This document shows positions 23,079 through 33,816 of a stretch of DNA of 64,000 bases, in pieces. Within the stretch, counting starts at the first letter, position 1; every line of letters starts with the position of its first letter. The stretch covers positions 434,001-498,000 of the forward strand of contig JAIVFH010000007.1 of NCBI GenBank assembly GCA_025765595.1, in the 5' to 3' direction. The DNA comes from Obelidium mucronatum. Its lineage: Eukaryota; Chytridiomycota; Chytridiomycetes; Chytridiales; Chytriomycetaceae. Below the pieces are notes generated by a model. The model saw nothing but the letters and a program-made list of their open reading frames with translations. It did not search any database and had not been told where the DNA came from. The translations under genes and the position numbers were made by a program.

Positions 23079-23654
23079 ATGGCCCCAAAAGCTGAAGCCG
23101 TCGCCGCCGCCCCTGCCGCCGTTCCACAAAAGAAGGTCAAGAAGACTGCCGGAGAGACCATCAACTCTCGTTTGGCTCTCGTCATGAAGTCCGGAAAGTA
23201 CACTCTCGGATACAAGTCCACCTTGAAGTCCATCCGTAACGGAAAGGGTGCGTTTCTTTTCTTTTTTGTGCCGCTTTCAATGGGTTCTCGAGAAGTCAAC
23301 GTCAAACCTTGATGGAGGAACCTTTTTTTGTCTTTACGATCGATACAATCGTTGGCATTGTATCGGTTTGATGAATTCCTGACTCTCGAGAAGTTCCATG
23401 GAATGGAGGAGTTGGTTTCGTCGTGCTAAATTTTTCTCTTCATATTAGCCAAGTTGCTCTTGATTGCCGGAAACTGCCCACCTTTGAGAAAGTCTGAGTT
23501 GGAGTACTACGCCATGCTCTCCAAGACTGCTGTCCACCACTACACTGGAAACAACATTGACTTGGGAACTGCTTGTGGAAAGTACTTCCGTGTCGGAGTT
23601 TTGTCCATCATTGACGGTGGTGACTCTGACATTATCACTCGTCCATTGGAGTAA
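23079..23654 (+). CDS. RPL30: 60S ribosomal protein eL30
   Basis: Exons 23079-23247 and 23449-23654; 124 residues. [20 protein letters not shown], then [20 protein letters not shown] and [20 protein letters not shown] are hallmark eL30 sequences. The protein binds 25S rRNA in the large subunit and, in yeast, represses splicing of its own transcript. The N-terminus carries an Ala/Pro/Lys-rich extension of about 20 residues compared with the usual protein. The 201-base intron is longer than most here; a self-binding RNA site was not identified. A canonical AATAAA lies at 23668-23673. Confidence 0.95.
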
Positions 23655-23709
23655 ATTGTTTCTCGCGAATAAAGGGATAGCTTCAGCATAATTTTGCAAT
23701 CACGGAAGG

Positions 23710-24723
23710 ATGCTTGGGGTTGGTTTTATCGAGGCTTGCTCCTCAATTGGAATTGAACAACAAATAAAAATGAGAGTTTCTCAAAAAGATTTGTTTTGGG
23801 GGTGGATGCAAGAATCACAAGAAATGACCACAAAAACAGAGACCTCGATGCGACTGGCACATCTTCCTTGCGAAATTGTATCCGAATTCTTCTTGTGGAT
23901 CGATCCGTTGCAAGTTTCCCAACTGCGTCGTGTCTCCAAAACATTCAACAAATGGCTAACAAGCAAACAGTTTTGCATTCAAAGTCTCAGGCGATGCAAC
24001 AAAGTCAATTCGAAACGATCAGAGCTACGAAACACTGCAAATCCACCTGCAGTGGAATACATTCTCTTTCGCGGCCATGTGGGGTACCAGGAAGCATATG
24101 CCACGCTTCTCTCAAACAATTTGACAGAGATTCATTTCATGCGCGCTGTTCTTCCTGGAGCGATAATTCCAGCTGCAATGAGCCACCTCCTTCAATTAAC
24201 AAGTCTTGCTCTGGTTCATTCGCACATCACAGGAACCATTCCACCGCAACTCGGACTCTTGGAAAATCTCAAGTACCTCCATTTGGATGGAAACAACCTT
24301 TATGGTGAAATTCCATCCGAAATTGGAGATCTTATGAAACTGGAAACGTTGCGTTTGAGTGCAAACAAGCTTTCTGGAATCATCCCTACTTCATTGGGTC
24401 GTCTTGTTAACCTTAAATTCCTAACTCTTCATATGAATCGCCTTGATGGACCGATTCCAACGGAATTAGGTGGCTTGGCGAAGCTTAATCAGTTGCTCCT
24501 CGGGCCGAATTTGCTGGAAGGGTGTATTCCGGAGGAGCTTGGGTTACTGGTGGCGTTGAAGAGTTTGGCATTAAATCATTGTCGGCTTTCGGGGGTTGTA
24601 CCGCTATCGATACAGCGGTTGGAGGTGCTGCATACACTCTATTTGGAAGGGAATGATGGGCTTGTTATACCTAGGGAAATTCAAGTTTGGTCGAGCGAGA
24701 GAAATGTCTATTTGAAGGTTTAA
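23710..24723 (+). CDS. F-box-like / plant-type LRR protein (LRR-2)
   Basis: Single exon, up to 337 residues. The F-box-like part (LAHLPCEIVSEFFLWIDP, then LRRVSKTFNKWL) begins about 48 residues after the first ATG, so later ATGs at 23770 or 23824 may be the true start. A VGYQEAYATLLSNN linker leads to about seven LRRs such as LYGEIPSEIGDLMKLETLRL. There is no signal peptide or membrane span. It differs from LRR-1, -3, -4 and -6 in lacking an intron between linker and repeats, and groups with LRR-5 and LRR-7 in the GYQxAYAxL linker. The start lies only 55 bases after the eL30 stop. Confidence 0.75.
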   Translation: MLGVGFIEACSSIGIEQQIKMRVSQKDLFWGWMQESQEMTTKTETSMRLAHLPCEIVSEFFLWIDPLQVSQLRRVSKTFNKWLTSKQFCIQSLRRCNKVNSKRSELRNTANPPAVEYILFRGHVGYQEAYATLLSNNLTEIHFMRAVLPGAIIPAAMSHLLQLTSLALVHSHITGTIPPQLGLLENLKYLHLDGNNLYGEIPSEIGDLMKLETLRLSANKLSGIIPTSLGRLVNLKFLTLHMNRLDGPIPTELGGLAKLNQLLLGPNLLEGCIPEELGLLVALKSLALNHCRLSGVVPLSIQRLEVLHTLYLEGNDGLVIPREIQVWSSERNVYLKV

Positions 24724-24765
24724 AAAGGTTTCAATAGAATGATTTCTTTTATTTATCTTGTCATT

Positions 24766-26044
24766 TTAATACCAATCTGCACCACTAAAAGCTGGAATAT
24801 GTGATGGCTCTGATGAGCTGACTTTATATCTTGCCAATCTCGCTGCGCTTCTCGCTTGACGAATCTTCAATACCTCATTCTTCTCAGGTAACTTGAAAAG
24901 GTGTTCATCAACAAATCGTCTGCGTTCGAGTTCACCCGTAAGTTTGTAGTTCCGATCAAGATTCATTTTCTTCAATGCTTCTAACTTGTGTAATTCGACC
25001 GGAATGTCACCCGACAAACTATTACTGTACAGATTAAGATCTTCCAAGTTTCCAAGTTCTCCGATTTCAGGCGGAATCATTCCAGTGAGAGAATTCTCCC
25101 AAAGTTCTAAGGTCTTCAATGCTTGCAGGTTTCCAATCTCAGATGGAATAGGACCCGTCAATTTGTTACTGGAGAGGATCAGATACTGGAGTGAGCAAAG
25201 GCTGCCCAGTTCTGGAGGGATACTTCCAGTCAAAACATTTCCGTGGAAATTCAAGTATCGAAGACTTTTCAACTGCCCCAACTCGGCAGGAATAGGTCCC
25301 GTCAGATGATTCCTGCGCAAATCCAACTCAACAAGATTCACCAAGTTTCCAATTTGAAAAGGAATAGATCCTGTATAGCGGCGACTTATTCCAATAACTT
25401 CAGTCAGAACAAGTTTGGTGAGGTTTGTCAAATGTCCTATTACTGGTGGAATGCATGGACTTTTAGGGTGCTGGTAGCAGACAACAGTCGCCTTCTGTAA
25501 AGTTCAATTAATACGGAAACAAAAAAATATTCATACAATATACCATCTTTAAATCAATAACAGTTACTTGTGGAGTTAAGAAGTCAGTTACGAAAACTTT
25601 GCGGTGTGCTGCTGACCATCGGATCCACCCTTCACCGATCCAATCAATTTGGGCCTGTCTTTTACTGCCACCAAAGATGGAATTCGAATTTGCATGGGGT
25701 GTAGTTGGCAATGGCCTGTTTGGGTTGTAGTCCACAGGCACAACATTGAGCACGTTGATCCGCGCAAAGTGGGGATCCATCACGGCTTGATTGATGCAAC
25801 GGCAAAGTAAACGGTATGTTTTGACTTTCGATAGATCGCTCCATTCAAAGAAGCGTTGGAGTATTTCTTGTGGAATGCGGACTCCGTCAAAGTAGTTTGG
25901 TTTGTCCTTCTTGAGCTTCCATTGGACCTTGTTCCAAACATTCTGCGCTTTGATTAGAGCCTTTGGCGGGACGGTGCTGGTGCTGTTGCTGGTGCTTTTT
26001 CTCATATACTCGGGAGGTTTGGTGGATTTTTGGTAAACTTGCAT
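24766..26044 (-). CDS. F-box-like / plant-type LRR protein (LRR-3), intact tandem copy
   Basis: Exons 26044-25544 and 25494-24766; 409 residues. The N-terminal half has NVWNKVQWKLKKDKPNYFDG, then the F-box-like VRIPQEILQRFFEW and YRLLCRCINQAVMD. The short intron falls between the linker and the LRR block, which has about six repeats (LTGPIPSEIGNLQALKTLEL and similar). The C-terminal tail is basic and helical. LRR-4, immediately upstream, is a close copy including the intron position; LRR-1 shares the same N-terminal WxKDKPNYFDGVRIP block. Cytosolic substrate-recognition role inferred from architecture only. Confidence 0.75.
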
Positions 26045-26113
26045 GCATTTGGAAAAGATCTCAGAATCATTTATGATTGCGAAAACTGCTCGTAGTTAAA
26101 ACGATTCATGAGA

Positions 26114-27335
26114 TTACGAATAGGCTGGGTAATCATAAAACCGTTCCATCCTTGCTCGGGCGCTCTCATCTGCAGCCTGTCTCTTCGCCATTATTTCTGC
26201 CGCAATGTGTGGCAGTTCGTTCCGCACATCCACGCGGAACTTATTTTGGTCAAGCAACTTGCCGCGTTCGAATTCTCCCGTCAGTTTGTTGTTTGTAAGA
26301 TTCATTTTCTTCAGTGCTGCCAAGTTATTCAACACATTGGGAATTGCACCCGACAAACTATTACGGCACAGATTGAGCTCTTCCAAGTTTCCAAGGTCTC
26401 CGATTGCAGGCGGAATTAACCCAGTGAAAGAATTCCCCCAAAGTTCTTAAGTCTTCAATTTGTGCAGGTTTCCAATTTCAGATGGGATAGGACCCGTCAA
26501 TTTGTTGCTGGAGAGGTTCAGATACTGGAGTGAGTTAAGGCTTCCCAACTCTGGAGGGATGCTTCCAGTCAGAAGATTGCGATAGAGCGTCAAGATACAG
26601 AGGCTTTTCAATCTTCCCAACTCGGCGGGAATAGCTCCAGACAGACAGTTGAAGCTAAAATCCAATGTGGCAAGATGAATCAAGCTTCCAATTTCAGGAG
26701 GAATAGATCCTCTATAGCCAAGCCCGAGATCGTCAAGTTCTTGATTTAAAACAAGGGTGGTAAGGTTGGTCAAATTCCCCAATAGTGCTGGAATGCTTCG
26801 GTTTTTTGGGTGTTGGTAACAGACAATGGTCTGAGCATTTAGCATGAAGTAAGATTCAAGTGATTTCATAAGATTATAGTGTTACCCTTGTTACATCAAT
26901 AGCCGTCACTTGTGGAGTTAAATAGTAAGTCACGAAAAGTTGACGGTGAGTGGCAGGCCACTCGATCCAGCCTTCATCGATCCAAGCCAATTTGTTTTTT
27001 TTGGAGCGTGTGTGAAAGAAGTTTTTCGATTCAGGCAAGGGGTGCCTATTCGGGTTGTAGTTGACAGGTACAACATTGAACAAGTTGATCCGCGCAAAGT
27101 GGGGATCCATCACGGCTTGATTGATGCAACGGCAAAGTAAACGGTATGTTTTGACTTTCGATGGATCGCTCCATTCAAAGAAGCGTTGAAGTATCTCTTG
27201 TGGAATGCGGACTCCGTCAAAGTAGTTTGGTTTGTCCTTCTTGAGCTTCCATTGGACCTTGTTCCAAACATTCTGCGCTTTGATTAGAGCCTTTTGCGGG
27301 AGGGTAATGGTGCTGTTGCTGGTGCTCTCTCTCAT
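26114..27335 (-). pseudogene. F-box-like / plant-type LRR gene (LRR-4), tandem copy with in-frame stop
   Basis: Exons 27335-26886 and 26830-26114. The F-box-like region is nearly identical to LRR-3 over VRIPQEILQRFFEWSDP. In the LRR block, where LRR-3 reads LKT-LEL with a TTA leucine codon, this copy has TAA at 26449-26447. The same frame then continues, still LRR-like (LEELNLCRNSLSGAIP), for another 111 codons to a natural stop matching that of LRR-3. So one nonsense change truncates the product from 388 to 277 residues. The retained downstream frame suggests a recent event, a tolerated truncation, or a base-call error. Confidence 0.65.
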
Positions 27336-27499
27336 AAAAGGTTGGGAAACAACAAGTGCGCAATTTTAAAAGTTGTGTGTCAGGCAAGCAACAATTTATT
27401 GGTATTTTATCAACAATCCACTTTAATAGGCGGTTTCAAGCTGCTTGCCTGTTAATATTCCAAAATCAGTCTGAGACGGGAGTAGAAAGGCAGAAGTAC

Positions 27500-28874
27500 T
27501 TACCAGAGTCCATAAGATGTGCCCGGGAAGGTTTGCCATAATCTGGAAAAGCATTTATCATCAGTCTGATGAATTAGTTTCAAACAAACAAAAAACAAAC
27601 CTGATTGTTCCATCTTCACTTCCTGTGGCATACAATTGTCCATCAGGACTAAAACTCGTACAATGGACAGGACCATGATGCCCCTTATAAACTGTACAAA
27701 GATAGGTGTGATATTTAGGGATATAAAGGTAAAGATCAACAAACCTTCTAGTTCTGACCCCGATGCAAAATCGTATTCGCGTACCCATAAATCGTTTGTA
27801 CCCCCCACAACGAATTTGAGTTCCTGTGGATGTAAAGCAGCACATGACGCATCAACTGAAACATCAAATTGCTTTTCCAGGCTGGCCCTGTGAACCATGG
27901 AACATTGAATAAAAATGAAAGAGAGGAAGGAAAATAAGAACTAACGTGATCGCATTGTAGAAAAAGACGCGTTTCCCAGCAGTACAAACAATGTACTTCT
28001 TATCCCACGAGAATCTCAAATCTGTCACTTCCTGCTCAAAAATTCTAGTGCTAACTTGTGTGCTTTTCCTGAGATCCCAAACTCTCATTTCTTTTCCGTC
28101 TCCATTAAACACGAGCCCGTGTGTTGTGTCAAGCAAACAAGTTTTCACATCATTATTAAGTCCTTCGAGTAAGCGAACAGGGGTTGTAGGCGATGGAGAC
28201 CGCTGATCAAACAACTTCAGTTTCTTTTCGTTTCCTCCTGTAAGTACATATCGACCGTCATCTATGGAAGATTGTGACTACAGAATCTCCAAAATCATCG
28301 CAACCTCGGCTCACCAGACACATCCACAGTCTTGACAATATGCTGATGCTCAAAAGATACAACTGGCTGTCCAGTGACGTTGTCCCACACCTGATTGTAT
28401 TGGGAGGTTAAGATCCTGTGTCTTCATTACAAAGAATGGACAACTACCTTTGCAGTAAAGTCGGCACTTCCAGTAACAGAAAGAGATGCATTCGGTGTGA
28501 TTCTAGTTCCCCATACGGCGCCCTTATGTCCTGTAATTGGCATGGTCAAGTAAACTCCCCTTTGAACCTTGCGAGACGGAGTGCACCTTTAAAGCTCCCA
28601 ACCCAGTCGCCCGTACTTCCTTTCCGTAAAATCGGGATCGAATCTAAAGCCAGCCAGGTGAGTGCAACGACATGTGGCTGCCTTCATTTGGGTTCATTTT
28701 ACCTTTGCAAGCTGATAGCAGGAAGTAGTCTCCCGTTGCAACAAACGAAGAAAAGGAAAGGTCGTTGACGGGACGCGAATGGCCAGTGCAAGTCAGCGAT
28801 ATTTGCTTCGCAGAGCCTGATGATTCAGTAGAAGCTGACGCTGAGCCATGTGGTGTTTGCCATGTCTCACTCAT
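27500..28874 (-). CDS. STRAP/UNRIP-type WD40 protein
   Basis: Eight exons: 28874-28703, 28643-28587, 28530-28448, 28390-28315, 28261-27946, 27887-27745, 27691-27601 and 27542-27500; 326 residues in phase, close to the usual 330-350. Blades include [31 protein letters not shown], the VWD dipeptide after [24 protein letters not shown] and [17 protein letters not shown], ending [17 protein letters not shown]. This is the blade order of STRAP (UNR-interacting protein), which acts in the SMN complex and in translation or receptor signalling in animals. In a fungus the role is probably in mRNP assembly; that is inference. Confidence 0.87.
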
Positions 28875-29242
28875 CTTTTATAAATAATTATTGTGAAGAG
28901 TGTTTGAAAGTAGCCTGTATTTATAACTTAAAACAAACATGCGTTCGCGTCGTAAAGATGAATAATAAATCATAGAAGTTTTCAGATGCAGTCCAAACTG
29001 AAGCTACTACTAGACGCTAACCTCCCCAATACTTCGAAAAAAAGAAAACGCGCCATGCATCTTTATTCTGTAAGATCTACCCGGTAGAACATCAGCAGCT
29101 TGCCCCGATGGCCGTCATTCTTCAAATACGAATCCATTCGATGACATCGAACCGACTATTAATCATGCGGATCTAACTACGTGCTTGTGTAATCAGTTCA
29201 TATTTTAGAATCTTGAACTAAATAGGACAATTGGAGGATCAA
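28875..29242. other. Intergenic region
   Basis: Promoter side of the STRAP homologue followed by 5' flank of the tRNA gene. No open frame, repeat or motif that I can support. Confidence 0.4.
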
Positions 29243-29324
29243 GCCCTTGTAGCGCAGTGGCAGCGCATCTCCCTCCTACCCTGGAGACAGGAGAAGGTCT
29301 TCGGTTCAACCCCGAACTTGGGTG
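29243..29324 (+). tRNA. tRNA-Arg(CCT) with 10-base intron
   Basis: A-box TAGCGCAGTGG at 29250-29260 and B-box GGTTCAACCCC at 29303-29313 are intact. D stem GCGC/GCGC; anticodon stem TCTCC (29268-29272) with GGAGA (29290-29294); loop CT-CCT-A-A split by an intron at 29279-29288, after position 37 as in canonical nuclear tRNA introns; T stem TTCGG/CCGAA. The anticodon arm is the same as the yeast tRNA-Arg(CCT) as I recall it. The acceptor stem is imperfect: GCCCTTG against CTTGGGT gives one G-U and two U-U mismatches in the middle of the stem. Confidence 0.8.
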
Positions 29325-29530
29325 GACTAGGCGGAATCGCCTGGCGATCAACAGCGGGCAAGCCTTGATTTTGACCAAAGGGTTTGTGCATTCAATTTAA
29401 TATAAAGAAGTGCTCCAATTCGAGTTTTTGGTTGTTTATTTTTGACTCCGCATTTCCCTCCAGTTATTCAACTTATTAATTTATACGCCTTCTATAGAAT
29501 ACCGTTTTGTTCTATCCACACTTGAAGTTC

Positions 29531-30895
29531 TTAGAGTATCCGCCGATCATTCACCCCCCTCCACATTGGAAATCGATCCAAGTTGCACTGCAAAAACCAA
29601 GGAATGGAAACAATCTCTGGACCAATTGCTTGTATGGATTTAAACCGCTTTGGTTCCATTTTTCTATGTGGCTCAAACAACTCGCGGGACCAATCCAACT
29701 CCAACTCTTGAATCTTCCCTTTTTTAATATAACTATTCCACCGAAGCAAGCGATCTGCATCCAATCCGCATTCGGAACATGAAATGGCACGGAGCATCTG
29801 ATATGGTAAAAACCCATAATTTGTCAAATGAGCTCCCCCAAGCAAGAAATGTTGTGATCGACCTCGTAATCGTGTAGGATGTGACTTCTCCACCCGCTCA
29901 TACTCTGTCGCGTGTCCGAATAAGAAAAACGTGGGATCTCCCAATGTGAATGGATGTCCGCGAATAGGGAAGTCAGAAGCAAACCCCTCTGTCAGCCGAC
30001 CCATTGTAAACCAGATCCCGATATCAACTGGGCTTGACCTCAAATAACAATGTTTGAGTAGCCGTAAGTTATGGAGACTTGCGATTTCATCGATATCTCC
30101 AAATGCAATTAAATCCAGTGATGAGTAGTACCCAGTCTTATTGTTCCATGCCTTGATTGTCTCCCAACGGAACTTCTCTTGATGGGTTTCGTGATTGAAC
30201 AGGGCAGAATAGTTCTGCACCTTCTCGTGCCCTGCCTTTCCAGCTGTGAAAGCAGTGGCATCGTGGTCAACAATGTGAATGACTTTATCCGCAAACTTTT
30301 TAAAGCGAGGTGTTGTTTTGATGTGTTCCCAGATCAAAGGCTTTCGGATCTTGCGGTGTTGAGTCACCATTGACTCAACCAAGAAAATATGGTCAAACAC
30401 ATTGTAGTATTGGTGCAATGCTATTTCGAGGGTATCGACGTCATAACCGAACTGGAGACCAATTGCCATTCTTCGTGGTTGATCAAGGACTTCGGGCCAA
30501 AAGATCTTAGGGTAAGCAGCACAGTCGGTATCTTCCGGTCGATAGAGAGGCTCTTGGCAACTTGCATTGATCGGGACAAGTGGGTCTTTGATGACATAGG
30601 GTACAATGACATCAATCAAATCTGCAACCGCTTTGTCGAGCTTTGATTCACTTCCGTTTTGTTTCAGGAGAGACACAACGTTGTCAATTGGAAACTTTAG
30701 AAAGTCGGCAGCAAGACCGCTGACTTTGACAGAGCTGATTAATGGATCGTCGCTTGAGGCTGTACCACTGTTCGCCTGAGTGCTCGAATGCTGAAGAGGA
30801 GACCTGGAACTTGGCGATAGAACCAACGAGGCTCCCAAGAGGCAAAGGAGTGCTCCAAGTACCAACACAAGCGTGAAGTGCTGTATTGGTTTCAT
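29531..30895 (-). CDS. GT17 (MGAT3-like) beta-N-acetylglucosaminyltransferase-family protein
   Basis: Single exon, 454 residues. An N-terminal hydrophobic segment (about residues 8-27, TLVLVLGALLCLLGASLVL) acts as a type II anchor or signal. GT17 landmarks: AIGLQFGYDVDTLEIALHQY, FDHIFLVES, IAFGDIDEIAS (acidic metal motif), and GGAHLTNYGFLPYQMLRA with paired cysteines in SCSECG. In animals this family adds bisecting GlcNAc to N-glycans in the Golgi; fungal members are of unknown acceptor specificity. Confidence 0.87.
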   Translation of the reverse strand: MKPIQHFTLVLVLGALLCLLGASLVLSPSSRSPLQHSSTQANSGTASSDDPLISSVKVSGLAADFLKFPIDNVVSLLKQNGSESKLDKAVADLIDVIVPYVIKDPLVPINASCQEPLYRPEDTDCAAYPKIFWPEVLDQPRRMAIGLQFGYDVDTLEIALHQYYNVFDHIFLVESMVTQHRKIRKPLIWEHIKTTPRFKKFADKVIHIVDHDATAFTAGKAGHEKVQNYSALFNHETHQEKFRWETIKAWNNKTGYYSSLDLIAFGDIDEIASLHNLRLLKHCYLRSSPVDIGIWFTMGRLTEGFASDFPIRGHPFTLGDPTFFLFGHATEYERVEKSHPTRLRGRSQHFLLGGAHLTNYGFLPYQMLRAISCSECGLDADRLLRWNSYIKKGKIQELELDWSRELFEPHRKMEPKRFKSIQAIGPEIVSIPWFLQCNLDRFPMWRGVNDRRIL

Positions 30896-30980
30896 TTTGA
30901 TTGATCAATATTGGATAAAAAAAATCGATGACTTAAAACTGCTTAGACACTTTCTACAAAATGTTATCTTAGGCACAAAA

Positions 30981-32741
30981 TCAATACTCATCCATCTGTG
31001 CTTCGCGGTCTTCTATAGATTCTCCAATTGTGTCTCCTTCTTGCGCACCATTGTTGTCAGCCTCCTCCCACTTCCTCTTATTTTTGTTTTTTCCCTTGTA
31101 AACTCCACCTCCGCCATCAATAGCACTAAAACCTCGGCCCATTCGCATCCTCCGCGCGCTTTCGCTTTGGCTTGGCATACTGCAAAACAAGGCATATCTC
31201 AAGAGTGCGATTTTACGGTCTGTCACTGGCCATTTTGCAGCACCGGCTGCAGTTTGCAGGAAAAAAATTCCAGTCGGATATGGAGATGGACGGTATTTAT
31301 CTTGCCGTTGATGTTGCGCGCCATCTTTTCAGGTTTTTGTGCATGATGAGGTCTCACACAAACAGCAAAAAAAAGAGAGTTACCCAAGAACCCGTGCTGA
31401 TCTCCAGGGAGAAGAGTCATTCCTGTCAAGTACGGACTCTCCTTCAAAAGACTCCAACATTCACATTCTTCCCAGCCGGGAATCACCACCACAAAAGAAA
31501 GGGCTTTAGATTTAGTCTTTTTAGCCTTCGCTTCCGCTGACGTGGATTCAGGAACCGACAATGGCGCGATGGTGGTGGCGGCGGCGGTAATAAACGATGC
31601 GCGATCCAAAAGCTCGATAACATGTCTTCCAGCCTTCTCCATAATCGGTTTTACAAATGGTGGATTCACTTGAAAACTACCTTCGTGTGGCTTAAAGTTG
31701 AAAAAGTCGCCCAAGGAACCAAACGCTGAATCAGTGTCTTCAAACGCACTGCAATGCCGACCCCATCGACAGTTTAATGGACTCGCGAAACATTCGAAAT
31801 CGACGCCAAATTCACGATTCAAGACATTGAAAGCCACGTTGGAAAGGGCGGCTTGAAATCCATGTCCCAACAGAGACTTGTATCGTAAGAGGAGAGCCAT
31901 GAGGGCGTTTGGAAATTCAGATTCGGACTTTTCTGCGGAATATTTCTTGTAGAGATCTTGCAGTTTCTTAAAGTGAGATGGAGAAAGCTTGCAGAATGCG
32001 TTTTTGCCACAAGTAACATCAACACTGGTCAAATGATGTGTTATAGTTACAGCATCGACTTCTTCGTTTGCAGCTTCTCTATCTTCTGAAAGGAGCTTTG
32101 ACTCGAGTTGGAGGAGCTCTTGGACACAGCTGGTGGATTCCTTTCCAAGCTCTTTGACGATATTCTTTGAATCTTTTTCATTCACGCCCGCCCGCAGCAG
32201 GTCGGATACTAAATTATCTTCAGCAAGAATATTGAAAGGCAGAAGAGGGTCTTTGCGTTGCTTTGGGGTTGATTTTGCCAGAGCATTGAAAACCCAACGT
32301 TCAAACGCTTGGATAGGAGGAGCAAGCTAAGCGATTCGGGCAAATCAGAGCAATTCTCTTTCAGGGTAACTCGCAGATGCATACCTCGTGTTTAAGCAAC
32401 AGCTGTTTGAACTTTCTCCTCAATCTTCTGTCCAACGCCTGTCTCCTTTCCTCTACTTTCAAGTTAACGAACTTCTTCTGGCTTGAGATGGAATATGTTG
32501 CGCAATATTTTGCGTATTTCGCGGTTGTCTCAATAGACGGATCCCACACAATGCCAGCTTGGTCCTCCGTCAAACGCTCCCTTTCAAGCTCAGACCTTTC
32601 GCCTCCAGTAAGAAGAGAAGAGAACCTGTGATAGTCAGTCTCCTGCAATATCACCACTTGATGCAGCGAGTGCTGAACGTAGTAGTTGTTGCTTTGTGTT
32701 TTGGAAGAAGTGAAGTGGGAGGGTTTTGACACTTTTGACAT
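30981..32741 (-). CDS. PCIF1/CAPAM-like cap-specific adenosine N6-methyltransferase
   Basis: Exons 32741-32385, 32327-31384 and 31324-30981; about 547 residues if one surplus base at about 32281 is allowed for. The N-terminal helical part has APPIQAFERWVF and KDPLLPFNIL. The catalytic part has FGSLGDFFNFKPHEGSFQ followed by VNPPF (NPPF codons at 31666-31655), the signature of PCIF1, then LSFVVVIPGWEE and, across intron 2, DGAQHQRQDKYRP and GIFFLQTAAGAAKW, each lining up with the human enzyme as I recall it. PCIF1 writes N6,2'-O-dimethyladenosine at the first transcribed A of capped mRNA. The WW domain of the animal protein is absent. The C-terminus is acidic and lysine-rich. Confidence 0.8.
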
Positions 32742-32815
32742 AATAAGAAAAAAAGAAAAAGACGACAAAGGAAAATAGCATGAAAATAGACTTATTTTTT
32801 AGACATTTAATTATG

Positions 32816-32824
32816 TATAAAAGG
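32816..32824 (+). promoter_or_regulatory. TATA-box-like TATAAAAGG
   Basis: TATAAAAGG lies 74 bases upstream of the ATG at 32898 and in the 156-base gap between the divergent PCIF1-like gene and that ATG. Spacing fits a core promoter for the plus-strand transcript. Confidence 0.45.
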
Positions 32825-32897
32825 AGAGAAAAGGTAAGATCGTTCGATCGCCATCACAGAAAAAATAGAGTGTCAATCAAAGTGAAGTGAAAACAAA

Positions 32898-33754
32898 ATG
32901 TGGAGCAAGTCCACCGCACCACCTGTCTACAGCGAGACAGCAAGCGCCGCCCCCAGCTGCCACTGCCACCAAAAAAATTCTCCTCCATCAAGGACATTCG
33001 CCAAATACCGTCTAATTCCTGGACTTACGCGCCACAAGCAACTGCATCTATACCCTATAAGTTGGCGACAATCACACTAAAGACAAGTCCGCTACAGTCC
33101 CTTCGCCTCCAGCATGGCTGCTGGAAAACCACCAACCCGTCCTCACTTCCACCACGCCCCCAACTCTCTGACTTTGACTGACCCAAGAAACAACAATATC
33201 ATCAGCACTCACCAACCGCTGCTGCTGGATCCCAGCAATCATCAAGACGGATTCAAAGTTGAATTCGCCAATCAGTCCACTACTGAATCCAGATTCCCTA
33301 TTGACGAAGGTCCGCGTTTGTACAGCTCGCCCATTGGACGATTCCACTTGGTACCTTCCACTGGGTTGCAGATGAGATCATCTACAAGTCTTTCAAACAG
33401 CAAGTCTTTCTTAACCCTGAAGACAATGTACTTCAGTTCAGGCTCGTGTTTGTTCGCAACCACCAGAATCGCCAATCTCTGTTTGGTGGCAGCACCAGCT
33501 GAGAAGTTATTGGCACATTCACTACCAAAAAGAGTACTCAAGGTTTGGCACGGTGGTGTTTTCGAGTATTTGGGGTCAAGAATTCTTCTTTGATTCTTTC
33601 AACAATTGTTGACGCCGTTATTGCTTGCAAGTTTCGTGCTGTGAGACAGAGGAACAAGATTCTCAAGAACGAACTTAACTTCAATACTACAGCTGTAGAA
33701 TGGGGAAATACTTCCGAAGTTGTCTGGTTTCATCTTAATCAGTCTTCTGGATAA
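32898..33754 (+). pseudogene. Unrecognised gene with broken frame
   Basis: A TATA-like box, an ATG at 32898 and an AATAAA at about 33797 bracket coding-like sequence, but no single frame spans it. The first 60 codons (MWSKSTAPPVYSETAS) run in one frame. A protein-like stretch in another frame covers 33311-33754 (HWTIPLGTFHWVADEIIYKS, LQFRLVFVRNHQNRQSLF, then LNFNTTAVEWGN to a TAA) and is interrupted by an in-frame TGA at about 33501. The middle (33114-33310) reads best in the first frame. I do not recognise the family. Either unplaced introns, base errors or real decay could explain it. The strand choice rests on the flanking signals. Confidence 0.4.
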
Positions 33755-33816
33755 AACTTCTGCAGACTGCCTCCACTTAATAGCAGTGCTACAATCAATA
33801 AAGACTGTAGTTGTTT

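Noticed and set aside
29325..29350. GGCGGAATCGCC hairpin after the tRNA as another palindrome-family member
   Set aside because: Loop and stem differ from the intronic units and it is intergenic; could be chance.
33499..33504. In-frame TGA as selenocysteine
   Set aside because: No SECIS-like element was seen downstream and the family is unknown; decay or error is simpler.
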